Source of the DNA: Loxodes magnus
Lineage: Eukaryota; Ciliophora; Karyorelictea; Loxodida; Loxodidae
Assembly (NCBI GenBank): GCA_946699065.1
Contig: CAMPDV010000909.1
Location: 100,085 to 164,084, forward strand
DNA: 64,000 nucleotides
Direction of reading: 5' to 3'
How positions within the stretch are numbered: position 1 is the first letter of the stretch; every line of letters begins with the position of its first letter. Below are positions 11,885 through 22,004 of this stretch, piece after piece. The position numbers and the translations under genes were made by a program. The notes below the pieces were generated by a model. That model searched no databases. It worked only from the letters and a program-made list of their open reading frames with translations, and had not been told where the DNA came from.

Positions 11885-14325
11885 CTGATTATATAATAAA
11901 TATTATTTTAATCTTTAAAATATTTATAAAATAAGTAATTTATTTATGAAAATTACAAATTTTAGTTTAATATTTATTTATATTTATTAGCTTATAAGTT
12001 TAAATTTTATAAATAAAAAATTGAATAAAATATAACTTTAATAATGTTTATTTTTCATTATTTTTTATGATAAATTATTATCTCAAATGAAATGTACTTA
12101 GTCATTAATTATTAATATTTTCCAAGATTTTACCAATAAATATATCAAGAAAAATTTTAAAGTAAATCCAAATAGTAAGCACATTCGAAGATTTGTCTAA
12201 CGTGTCTTATACTCCACATATGCAGAGCTAATTTTTCACAAGATAACGATAAAAATTTAAGTCATAATGAAAAACTATAAGAATGAGTTCGCAATTTAAT
12301 AAATGAGATGATTTCTTGCCTATATGTCTTGCTAAATTTAGTATAATTTATTTATGCAATTTCCCGAGTCCTTCAATTACTCTCAATATCTGTTTAGTTG
12401 GTATGTCTTTATAGCTTAAAATTTCTTCTTAATAACATTTTTTTCTATTTTTATCTATTTTTTTACATAGTTCTCAATAGAAAGTTAGTTGAAATAATGA
12501 TTTGATCGACATTATTTATTCCATAAAACCAAAAGATTTTTTACTACTAAAAATAAAATATTATTATTTCCAATTACATTCAAATAGTTTTTCTATATCA
12601 GATTTTGGATAATTTATAGTTTCTTTCTGTAATTTAAAGTAGAAACATAAAAAATGTTTTGTCATAATATGATCAAATGGAATTCAATTAAAATCTAAGT
12701 AACAAGACTCATATAAACACAGACAAGTGACTGTTAAGCTTTTTTCTATTGTCACATTCTCTTGTTTATTTTTCCTTTCACACTACTTAGTTCTCTCATT
12801 ACAGTTAAAAGCATAAGCTTACTTCCATATTCAACCTTAATTAACGTGAACATGCGTCAAAGTGTTGTTAAAGTGTATGGGAGCACCCTTCTTATAACGG
12901 TTTAGAGTATAATTATATTTCTTATTTGAATCCAAATAGTTTTAAGTTGTCTGTTTTAAATGACTAATTCAATGTTTTTTTATATAAAATGACTCCAAAA
13001 TATGTTACTTAATTCCTATATTTGATCTATTAGCCTTTTTTTTCAGATTTAATTCAATATTTCTCACTTTTCTTTTTTAATAAATTGGAGAGCTTCACAC
13101 TTACTTTGTTTATCTATAGGTAAATCTGTTGTAAAATTTTGTTGCATTAATCATTTAACTATTACATTCTCTTTTCAGAGCAGGAAAGAAGTATTAAGTC
13201 ATATTCCCAAGCTCTACATGCAAAGTTAATTTTATGCAAATTAATTCCTAGATGAGTGCTTCATTTTTACAAATCTGATAAAGTCTTAATTTAAAATTGT
13301 GCTTATTTATTGCCATATTTTATTTTATGAAGTTTGCTTAAGATTATTTAATCAGAATTAATCTAAGAATTGACATTCCAGCTCGACCCTAATTCCTCAT
13401 TTTATATATTGTAAAATAAAATTTGAGTTAATGTAATTTAAAATTTCTCAATGAATAATATCATTTATTATCAATTTTTTGAAATTTGAAATCATTTTTT
13501 TCATGAAGATATTATTTGACTCTATTATAGTATTAGAAAGGAATCTGCTGTTGGAGTAATAATTAATCAATTAATTTTATAAAATTATATTTAATCTTTT
13601 TAAACTATATATATAAAAGTAAAGAGTATACTTAACTTGAGGGTTTACTTTAATTTTTTACATATTCTTCTTTTTTATGCTTTAAATTTAAGAAATATAT
13701 AAAGCAAATTAAGAATAATACAAAGGTAGTAAAACTTAAAAAGAATGTAGAAAAACTATTTTTTAATGATGAACTGATATTAGATCAGAAAATCAAAAAA
13801 ATTAAAAACTTAAACGAAAAAAACATTTTAAAGCATAATTTAAAAAATAGTATTATTTCTGAGTTAAATAAATTAAATTTAAAATATTTTATTTATAAAT
13901 CTCAATTTTTAAGCATTATATCTAATTTATGTATTAATTGCTAAAAATTCCACATACACATTTTTTTTATAATAATATCAATTTAAAAATATTTAATTTT
14001 TTAATTAGTACTGAAAACAAGGCTATCAAATAAATTTTATTTTAATATATTATAATTCTATTTAATGTGTTACTTAATAATGCTTGCAAATGTAACATTT
14101 TATAAAAAAAGAAAAGTAAAAATTTAATTAAAGAAATTTTAATAGCTTATTTATTTTATTGCTATATAATTAATTTTTAAGTACTGTATAGCTTTAAGTA
14201 TTACTTTAATAGATAAAATGATGTATCAGTACAAAACTTTAAATGAAAATATGAATATTTGTACTTTTTTATTTATAAATTAATTCATAATGTTATATCT
14301 TTTTAAGAAGCAAATATATATGAAG
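11885..14325. other. AT-rich region, nothing recognised
   Basis: Sequence near 12210-12340 faintly resembles 13190-13330 (CACATATGCAGAGCTAATTT versus CTACATGCAAAGTTAATTTT). The match is too weak to name a repeat. No genes were recognised. Confidence 0.4.
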
Positions 14326-14340
14326 ATCTATTCTTAAATT
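14326..14340. repeat. Target-site duplication, left copy
   Basis: ATCTATTCTTAAATT here is repeated exactly at 14652-14666, on the other side of the S3 element. Confidence 0.8.
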
Positions 14341-14651
14341 AAATATAATAATTAATTAATTTCAACTAAAAAAGTTTTTGGACCGGAAGCTTCTTTCTGA
14401 TTGCACGACCCGATGCTCTCTTTTTATGGAATAACAGGGATATCCTGTTGTACTCCAGGCACAGCTGCTAGGGAGCTCCATCGCTATGAGCAGCCAGACT
14501 TCAAGTCCCTACCAAGAGCGGATAATCTCAAATACAGCGTTCCCTTCAGAAAATGACTCTTACCAGGGACTTTCTCAGTGACAGGAAAGGAACTTGCTCC
14601 TAGCCATAAAGCCAGAAAGTTTAGTCACGAAGGTCATTCTCAGCTCCCACC
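14341..14651 (-). mobile_element. SINE-like element S3, 311 bp, complete
   Basis: Flanked by perfect 15-bp direct repeats, which mark a target-primed insertion. On the minus strand it starts GGTGGGAGCTGAGAATGACC and ends in ...AGTTGAAATTAATTAATTATTATATTT, an ATT-rich tail. It is much richer in G+C than the host sequence. A near-identical copy is at 23820-24117, its 3' two thirds forms the end of the element at 19.86-20.86 kb, and diverged relatives lie at 24150-24370 and 30100-30340. One frame is open (MVGAENDLRDQTFW...) but, with no fixed stops in this code, that means little. I found no RNA polymerase III boxes I would defend. Confidence 0.75.
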
Positions 14652-14666
14652 ATCTATTCTTAAATT
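14652..14666. repeat. Target-site duplication, right copy
   Basis: Exact copy of 14326-14340 flanking the S3 element. Confidence 0.8.
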
Positions 14667-14699
14667 TAGATAAAATAATAATAATAAAATTTAAAAGGC

Positions 14700-15110
14700 T
14701 TTATTTGACAAACTCAAAAAACTATTTTAAAAACCCAGGAAAATGGAATGATAATAATAATTGATTAACGTGGAGTCGCCTTTATTTGGTTTTCCACGAA
14801 TTAATACTTTTTTGTTTACAAAAAGAAACTTCGAATTGTCTGGGTCAAGTTTATCATAATTCCTCATTATCTTTAATTTGCTTTTTCTAATTGTTTCTGA
14901 TAGGTCAATTACCATTAATTTCTTATTGAACTCATTAACTGCATGTTAAATATGCGGAGCTTCTCTATTTAGTTCGAGTTTTTTCTTTCTATAAAGTTTT
15001 CCTTCAAAATTGCAGTAGATTCTGAAAATATTTTCCCATTGATTTTCTATGATTCTCTTTACTTTAAGTCTAAATTGAAAGCATTAGATTCAAGATTCTA
15101 AAATAATCTT
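14700..15110 (-). pseudogene. Zinc-knuckle subfamily 2, C-terminal fragment
   Basis: The minus strand starts in the post-knuckle motif RIYCNFEGKLYRKKK, continues NREAPHIQHAVNEFNKK and LSETIRKSKLKIMRNYDKL, and ends near FVNKKVLIRGKPNKG. The first part aligns with the 16.1-kb gene (RIYCNQEGKLYKKK ... QQAINEFNK) over about 90 residues. The knuckle and everything before it are missing, because an unrelated zinc-knuckle relic and an S2 fragment adjoin. A 5'-truncated copy, as is usual for LINE-mobilised sequences. Confidence 0.6.
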
Positions 15111-15116
15111 TAATAA

Positions 15117-15185
15117 GCAGATTCCTTATTTTTAAAAGCTGACGTGACTCATTGGACTGCTAGAATGACAACTAAGAAGATGCAA
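15117..15185 (+). repeat. S2 fragment
   Basis: Contains AGATTCCTTATTTTTAAAAG, CTGACGTGACTCATTGGACT and GCTAGAATGACAACTAAGAA, matching the central part of the S2 elements at 11.6 kb (reverse complement) and 30.65 kb. Confidence 0.6.
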
Positions 15186-15189
15186 GTGC

Positions 15190-15710
15190 AATGAAACTTA
15201 CAAAATTATCAAGCATAATAAACTACAAAGCTACAATAAAAACAAAAGAGGCTAAAAAAAGTATTTAAAAATAGTACAATTTAATAAAAGAAAATTTAAT
15301 ATATAATGAAGATTGAAAGAACCACTGGAATAAAAAATGTAGAAAAAAAAGCCAAAATTAAAAAATTATGCTATTGATGTAATAGTAAATTTCATCTATG
15401 AAGAAAATGTTCTTCCTTTTAGAGACTTAAGGAACAATCATGACAAAACCATAAAAGAGTAAAATAAAAAAGGCAAAAAACTAGATTTGATGAGGAAGAG
15501 CGGAGAGGTATAAAGATTGAAAGGAAATATGGGTTCAGAGGAGCTGGGATGAATAGCGAAAAGTGATCACGACGAACTGAGCAAAACATGAGAAAGAAAA
15601 GACTCTCAAGTTCCAGAATTTGATAAAAACTGGATAATTTTAACTCAAAAACTTTCTTTAAGTTGTGATCTGTATGGCAATGCAAATATTTTTATTAATA
15701 ATAATAATAA
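15190..15710 (+). pseudogene. Zinc-knuckle subfamily 1, knuckle and C-terminal part (G19)
   Basis: The plus strand encodes a Gln/Lys-rich lead, then KKLCYWCNSKFHLWRKC (about 15360-15415). This is a perfect CCHC knuckle (C-x2-C-x4-H-x4-C) in which both Trp codons are UGA. A basic tail with EEERRGIKIERKYGFRG follows. The nearest in-frame ATG is 15306-15308, but the coiled coil expected upstream is short, so the copy is probably 5'-truncated. An in-frame UGA near 15664 is a likely stop. It is followed within about 30 nt by an (AAT)n tail (15693-15711), like the complete elements at 28.3 and 57.8 kb. Confidence 0.6.
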
Positions 15711-16075
15711 TTTTATATTTTATAATTTTATAAAGTTTAAATCTTTTAGTGATTGATAAAATTTTTAATTCTAAAATATTTTCAAAATAAAAAAAAATTT
15801 ATTATTTTTATTAAAAAAATTACTATTTAAAACTTTCAAATTCATAAAATTTATTAAATAAATTGTTGTTTAATTAATAAAATTATAGTTCATTCAGTAT
15901 TTAAGGCCAAAATTTTGAAAATTTATTTTAAACTGTAATGGATGCTATAGTAAATTTTTTAAAATGTTTGTAACTTTAAGGTATTCAATTAAATTTTTGA
16001 GTAGACAGAAAAGATGAATTCTTTTATTATTTATATTTCTTTTTTCAAGTAACTTTCTATAATAATAATTGATTA
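15711..16075. other. AT-rich spacer, nothing recognised
   Basis: Low-complexity A/T runs and no motif. Confidence 0.45.
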
Positions 16076-16079
16076 TAGT

Positions 16080-17326
16080 GGGTCTGCCATTTTTAGGCTA
16101 ACCTCTTTTTAAGTTTAAAGTTAGGTATAAGTATCAACTTCAAATCTGTTTGGTTTTTGTCTATCATAGATCTTGGTTATTTTTAAATTGTTATTTCTGA
16201 TCTTTTCCGATAGGTCGAATCCCAGCCACTTTTATTGAATTCGTTAATTGCCTATTAGATATAAGGAGTTCACTCTTTAGTTGTAGTTTTTTTTTTATAC
16301 AGTTTACCTTCCTAATTGCAGTAGATTCTGCAAATATTTTCTCATTGATTTTCTATGATTCTCTTTTCCTTAGGTCTAAATTTGAAGCAGTTTCTTACTT
16401 TATGTCCAGGTCTCTTGCAATATCAACATGTCATGATTTTCCGATAGGGTATATAAGTAGTTGGGATATGCTATTCTACGTCCATTGGAGCATTCATCGA
16501 AAGCTTTGATAGGAGTATGCTTTCCGTCAATTCTGCGAATTGATTGAATTTAGTTTCTAATTATTCTATTTTAACATTTTTTTCTTATTTATTTCCAATT
16601 TTTTTATCTCACACATTGATCATTAGAAATTCAGTTTTCTTTTCTAGTTCGAATACTTGTCTTAATAAGTTAAAATTTTCTTGTTGCATGACTCTGAGTT
16701 CTTAAAGTATTTTTTAATATTCGTTGCTTGATTAAGATGAAACCTTTTAAGAAGAGACTGATGACAAGAAATTTTCTATTTTTTTAACTTTCAATAAAAT
16801 ATTGATTTTTAGCATGCCCTTCATTTTATATTCACTATAATATATTTCGATTTTAATTCTTTATTTTCTTACATCAATTTTTAATATAGATCCCTCATAA
16901 GTATTTATAAGGCTTCTCTTCCAATTTTTTATTTTATACCTTTTATTCTTTATTGTATTTTTTAAAGATTTTCTTGTTTATATCCATGTATTAAATGTTC
17001 AATATAATTAATTTTAAACTATTAAATATTTTATATATAATTATTATTCATCATATTTATTTAATTTTTCGTTCGAAGTAAGTTAAAGATTTATAATATC
17101 TGTTTCTCCTTTTTGTTAGATAAATTTTTCTTATTAGATTATCATTTTTTATAACAAAATCTATATAAATTTTGTTGAATTTAACTTAAATTTCTTCTTT
17201 TGATTAAATATATTTTCATTTCTATAAGAATACTCCACCAGACAAATTCATACTGATTTAATCAATTATTTAATTTCTTATTTAAATCTTTGGATTTTTA
17301 TGTTTACTAACTACATAGAAAAATAT
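16080..17326 (-). CDS. Zinc-knuckle protein, subfamily 2 (possible nucleic-acid binding)
   Basis: The likely start is the ATG at 17324-17326 (MQLVNIKIQRFKQE). A weakly conserved N-terminal half leads to a coiled coil (MQQENFNLLRQVFELEKK; QLETKFNQFAELTESI), the segment MNAPMDVEQ, and then a perfect CCHC knuckle CWYCKRPGHKVRNC whose first Trp is UGA. The motif RIYCNQEGKLYKKK and a basic tail ending near KKRLAQKW follow. A knuckle of this type binds single-stranded nucleic acid in gag and ORF1 proteins; that role here is inference. The gene lies 210 bp downstream of kelch copy B on the same strand. The frame is well supported from ~16720 to 16090; further upstream at least one frame change may exist. 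The stop is not certain. Confidence 0.55.
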
Positions 17327-17535
17327 TAAAAGTAAGCAGCGACTTTATAAGTTATAATTCTTTTTCCTTTCTAGCTAACATGAAATTTTTTACTCTAATA
17401 TAATGTTAATTATTTTTTTTATGATGCAAATCATAAATAAGATATAAAAGCTACTTATAATTTTAAATTTTACTTTTAAAAGTTAGAAAGATAATTTTAT
17501 ATCTTAAATTAAAATATTTTTATTTTTATTTTATT

Positions 17536-19080
17536 TCATCTTCTTTCTCTTCTAATTATTTCTGCTTGCAGACTGTTTATTTCAACTTTCATAATTTATG
17601 TATAATCTTCTTAACTATAAGAATACATAAATGCAAAAACGTAATTATCTTTTTACTTTACTTAAAAAAGGCAATTACATTCTATAGGAAGAAATCCTTC
17701 TTACCAATTTGAGTTGTTTCTTTTATAAATTTATCTAGATTGATTATTGAGTTCATAATTACCTCCAAATATTATTAAAGGCTCTAAATTTATAGCTGCA
17801 TTGCTATTAGGTTATGGTAATTAAAATTCAAGCTATGTTCATTCGTCTTATTTAATATTATATTTAAATATTTCTTTAATGAACTAAATTTCTTACTTTA
17901 TTCCTCCAAAAGAATAAATATTTTCTTCTTATTTATCAGTTACAAGAGTTTAACTATTAATTTCATGTGGTAATTAAGAACATTATTTTCAACTATTTTC
18001 ATTTCCTAATCTTAAACTTTCTACTGTATCTAAAATAATATTATTATCATCAACTCCTCCTATTGCAAAAATCCTTCCTTAAGCTGCTGCTAATCCTTAA
18101 CTACATCTAGCTTCATTCATATCCTGTAGTTACTTACATCTACCATCATATTCCACTTATCAAGTTGTCTTAATTACTTAATTATTTATTTCTCCTCCTA
18201 CTAAGTAAAGTTTATTTTCATACTCTACACTTCTTTAAAAAAGTGGAACCTTTTATTAAATCTAAACTAACTTATAATCTTCTTTTTCTATATCAAATAA
18301 ATGCAAATTATAGGAATCTGAAGTGAAGTAATGAATAAAATGATGAAGTTTTTTATTCCTTTAATCTAAATTTTAATTTAGAATTCTCATATTTTATATA
18401 CTCTCTTCTTATTATCCTTAACTTTTTTCAATTATTTCTTATGCCTTCTCTTTTTTGTTCCTAGATACGGAGTCAAAAATCTGTTCCATTAGATTTATCA
18501 ATTAACTTTTATATTATTCTAATTGTTATATTTATTAATTTCCTTTATTTTATACAGTTTAATAATGTTCTTAAGTTATTACTTAGCTACTATTTCTTAG
18601 ATCATTTATATTAATTTTATCTTACTATTTTAGAAAATATTCAAGTTTTAATATTTTTTCATTTATATTTTTTATACTTTATTTCAATTCAGTTTGAACT
18701 ATATTGCCTTGATTAAAGATATGGCGATTTAAGAGAATTAAAGCTTATTAAGCAATAAAAGAATGTTATTAATTAATCTTTTATAGTTACTATTTCAAGT
18801 TTATTCTTTAATACTTTAACATTTCTAAGTTTTACTCTACTTATTATTTCTACATTATCATCTATTTATATTTATTTAAAAGTTGCTCGTTGTTTTTTAA
18901 ATCATTAGGATTTTATTTAGAAACTGCCTAGCAAATAGGACATTTATTTTATTTGCTTTTTCTAAATTCTGCCGACAAGCAAATAATGCAGACAGAGTGA
19001 TTACAAGGTAGAATTTTAGGAATTCAAACCTATAAGTCGAATTTTTCAGAACAAGATTTACAAATATCTTAGTTCTACAT
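17536..19080 (-). CDS. RING-kelch protein, copy B (intact, 514 aa)
   Basis: Probable RING E3 ubiquitin ligase with kelch domain. One uninterrupted frame runs from ATG (19078-19080) to UGA (17536-17538). RING C3HC4 at residues ~7-53: CKSCSEKF, LPCNHSVCIICLS, KCPICQA. Coiled coil ~70-235, very Gln-rich. Kelch repeats ~240-470 with LVGG, AIGG, SFGG and IFGG turns and aligned Trp (TTWQV, NSWKQC, DEWTQL) written UGA; SNWQEG uses UGG. At residue 19 a UGA stands where copy C has GGA (Gly). The C-terminus ends RRERR. It is TRIM-like in layout (RING, coiled coil, substrate domain) but has no B-box that I can see. No upstream regulatory signal recognised. The start is supported by colinearity of copies A, B and C. 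Confidence 0.88.
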
Positions 19081-19084
19081 GATT

Positions 19085-19415
19085 ATTATTTTAAGGTAAA
19101 AAAGTAGTTGAAATATAATTAGTTTTTTTATAATTTAAATAAATTTAAATAGTTTTTAGTTTTATTAATATAATTAATATTTTTTAATTCTAATAATTAA
19201 TTTAAAATATTAAAAGTAATTATAGTTTTCTATTTTTCCTTGTTTATTATATAATAGCTACTATATTTATTTATTTTCATTAGTTTATTTCAACTTTTTT
19301 ATTTATTTATTTAATATGCTAGCAAGTTTAATTTTTTAAAACCAAACATAATTTAAAGCAGATTAGTTTCTTAGATAAATATAATTAAAAATAATATTAA
19401 AATAATAATTAAAAA
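19085..19415. other. Divergent intergenic region between kelch B and zinc-knuckle gene
   Basis: About 335 bp of AT-rich sequence between two divergently transcribed genes, present almost unchanged in the other arm (25224-25558). It should hold both promoters. No TATA-like or other element can be singled out in such AT-rich DNA. Confidence 0.4.
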
Positions 19416-19856
19416 ATGGAGAGTTGGAACAAAGGTTTTCTTATCGAAAAGATTACTCGTAATACTACTGATCAATCTTTCTAAAATTAACAACTAAGAT
19501 TTAAAAGAAAAAATATTGCTAATTATCAGTAGAAAAATAACTACCTGCAAAAATTACTAAAAAGAGGCATACATTTAATCAACTAATTAATTTAGACAAG
19601 GAATAACTCCTGTAGATTATTTTCGACTACACTGATAAAGTCGAGAATCTCGAGCATTATGTTATCAGATTATAACAAGATTTATAAGATCATGTGGACG
19701 ATGAGAAGTCACACACTGAATTTGTTACAAAATAGTATATTAATAACAGATATCAAGAAATAGAATGCGATATTGTTAGACTAGATGAATAAATGGGAAT
19801 ATACTTTTAAAAATATGAAAATGCCTTTTAGCAAGTTAAAGAAATTAAGCAAAGGT
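19416..19856 (+). pseudogene. Zinc-knuckle gene, 5' part (left arm, truncated)
   Basis: ATG at 19416 opens MESWNKGFLIEK. The main frame, two bases on, reads FNQLINLDKEQLLQIIFDY, DKVENLEHYVIRLQQDLQDH, TEFVTKQYINNRYQEIECD and QVKEIKQR, a clear coiled coil. A GT-AG intron of about 38 nt (19529-19566) would join the two frames, or there is a frameshift. The identical right arm does not decide between them. The gene breaks at 19857 where a subfamily-1 element starts. The right-arm copy (24440-25223) continues instead into its own zinc knuckle. Confidence 0.6.
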
Positions 19857-20862
19857 TAGGATTCAAACCAGGATTCTTCGCGGCTCCTAAAAAGTAGGAG
19901 TTAACGAAATCCTAGAAGGGCTAGGACTAGGAAAAGGGTAACAAAAAGGTCACTCATCAGGATGAATCTTCCACCTCTGAAGAAAATCCTAGGAAATAGA
20001 CTAAGAATATTATGCGTTAGGAAGTCTCGAATCTCACCACATAATAGTAAATAAGCTATCATTAGCTGATTAAATGGTTCTAGACCTCTAGGAAGAGGTC
20101 AAAAAGTTTAAGAAAGACAATAAGAAGTTAATGGAAAAACTTGAACTTTTAGAGGAAATAGAATCGAGACTCATGACTTAAGAAAGAGACCTTAACGCAT
20201 TTTGAAATATATCACAAGACTAGAGCAGTTAATATCAAAACTAACAATAGAAGCAGAAAGAACTGATCAGCAAATTAGAAAAAATAGAAGAAAATCAAAT
20301 TGCAGCTTTAAATGGAATTGAAAGAATAAAGGAATGATCCAATGATAATTGAAGGTGAAAATAACTCAAGATTTAAACATAAACTACAAGTAAAAAGATG
20401 TTATTACTGTAATTCTCAAAAACATCTGTGGAAAAGATGCTAGAAATTTCTCAATTTCAAGTAAGAATATTGGAACTATTAGAAGTAGTTAGAGAACAAA
20501 AGGAAGAAATAATAATAAATAAAGCTATCAAGAGAAAGAGAATGATTATACTGTAACTAATTTGGGGAAATTTACAAGAAAAAAGACATCTAGCATCTAG
20601 GTGAAAGAAGAATTAAAGGAGAACATGCATGACAAGAAGAAGAGTTGTAGACCCTGGTCAGAATCATTCTCTGAAGGGAACACTGCCTTTGAGATTATCC
20701 GCTCTTGGTAGAGGCTTGAAGTCTGGCTGTTCATAGCGATGGAGCTCCCTAGCACCTGTGCCTGGAGCACAACAGGATATCCCCGTTATTCCATAAAAAG
20801 AGAGCGTCGGGTCGTGCAATCGGAAAGGAGTTTCCGATCCAAAATTTTTTTTAGTTGAAATT
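19857..20862 (+). mobile_element. Subfamily-1 zinc-knuckle retroelement with S3 tail (G1)
   Basis: The element starts at the family's usual first residues (LGFKPGFFAAPKKQEL; the initiator ATG of copy G3 is AGG here). A Ser/Glu linker follows, then the coiled coil. One base is missing near 20062 (AAATGG against AAAGTGG in G2 and G3), shifting frame before VLDLQEEVKKFKKDNKK and ERDLNAF-UGA-NISQ. After another shift comes the CCHC knuckle RCYYCNSQKHLWKRC (~20398) and WLYCNQFGEIYKKKD, whose Trp is UGA. The 3' end (20646-20862) is the S3 sequence, in frame with the knuckle. Dead by frameshifts. It marks the break between the inverted arm and the spacer. No target-site duplication found. Confidence 0.65.
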
Positions 20863-21325
20863 AATTAAATTTTGCGAATTGATAGTATAATAAAAAAATA
20901 AAAAAAGAGTATGCAACAATCTTTTTAAATAAGAAAAGAAAAAGTTAAAAAACATAAATAATAAACTTAAATATAGAAATTTCTAAAAATTTAAATTTAA
21001 TAAACTTTTACGATATAAATTAAAAAAATTTAAACGTTTATGAATTTAATTTAGTCATTAGTTAATCATATTGTAAGAATAAAATTATAATTTAATTTAT
21101 TAACTTAAACTATAAGATAAGAATAAATAATATAATAATCTAATTTCATTTTTTCTTTAGAACTAAAAGTTATAATCTTTTAAATAATAATAATTATGAT
21201 AAAATAATATTTTTAATATTTTGAGTTTGATTTTAATAAAATATTTGATTTTATTTTAATAATTTTAAATTTTAAAATTAAATTAAAAAATAAGAGAAAT
21301 TCTATTATAGAAAAAATTATTTGCT
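20863..21325. other. AT-rich spacer, nothing recognised
   Basis: Long runs of A and T with no motif or repeat copy. Confidence 0.45.
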
Positions 21326-21329
21326 CTTT

Positions 21330-22000
21330 TCAGATACTTTTATCGCTCTCCGAACTACCCAAAAGTATGAAACTAAATAGATTAATAGAAATGTTCAAAA
21401 GGGGTTTTTAATAAGTTCTGAATCTCAAAAATCTAAAATTTCTTAGAACTTTTCTCTATAGGTTTCTTCTTGATTTTTTTGTATATTCTTGCCCTTTTGC
21501 TTCACAATGATTCAGTCTTTTTCCTTGCTTAATATAAGATACATGACCTTCCCGAATAATTACTAGAAAAATTTAATTATTTTAAATTTTTTAAGAACTT
21601 TCCTTAACATTATGATCAGGTACAACTCTTTTCCTTTTCTTCTAAAGCTCCCTTTTAACTATTTAGATTTTATTAAACACTTCATTAGCTTCAGTATGTT
21701 ACTTAGATTTTTTTATGAATATTCTACATAATTACATTCTTATGATAATTTTTATTTGCTAAATCTAGCAGAATAGTCATTTAAAAATTTAAAGAAAACT
21801 TAATTTTACTTAACCTGATTGCTTAAACTGTCTTAAGCGTTCTAAATATCCTCCTAAAATAATAGGTTTTAGTTTATTGTTTTTAATATCAACCTTTAAG
21901 TTAAGCACAGCTTAACAAATTGTTTTAGTTATTTTTTCTGCTTTTTCATAATCTTTTGTTTATAAATTTCTGAAGTTCCTTTAGAGGTTTAGGGATTTAA
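21330..22000 (-). pseudogene. Zinc-knuckle subfamily 1 relic (G17)
   Basis: The minus strand contains HCEAKGQEYTKKSRRN, which resembles the post-knuckle motif of the family, preceded at the right distance by KRVVPDHNVKESSQKIQ, a possible knuckle without its cysteines. The base composition is slightly richer in G+C than the neighbouring spacer. Weak assignment. Confidence 0.35.
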
Positions 22001-22004
22001 AAAT

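Larger units (their letters stand above)
17455..19857. repeat. Inverted duplication, left arm
   Basis: Reverse complement of 24805-27181 with only scattered differences, including a 10-nt gap, over about 2.4 kb. It contains kelch copy B, the 330-bp AT-rich interval and the first ~440 bp of a divergent zinc-knuckle gene. Homology ends abruptly at 19857, where a subfamily-1 element begins. At the other end it fades about 80 bp beyond the kelch stop codon. Confidence 0.85.

Noticed and set aside
16100-16125. Possible Tetrahymena-type chromosome breakage sequence (GGCTAACCTCTTTTT)
   Set aside because: Does not match the 15-bp consensus closely enough, lies within a zinc-knuckle gene, and the use of UGA as Trp argues against Tetrahymena.
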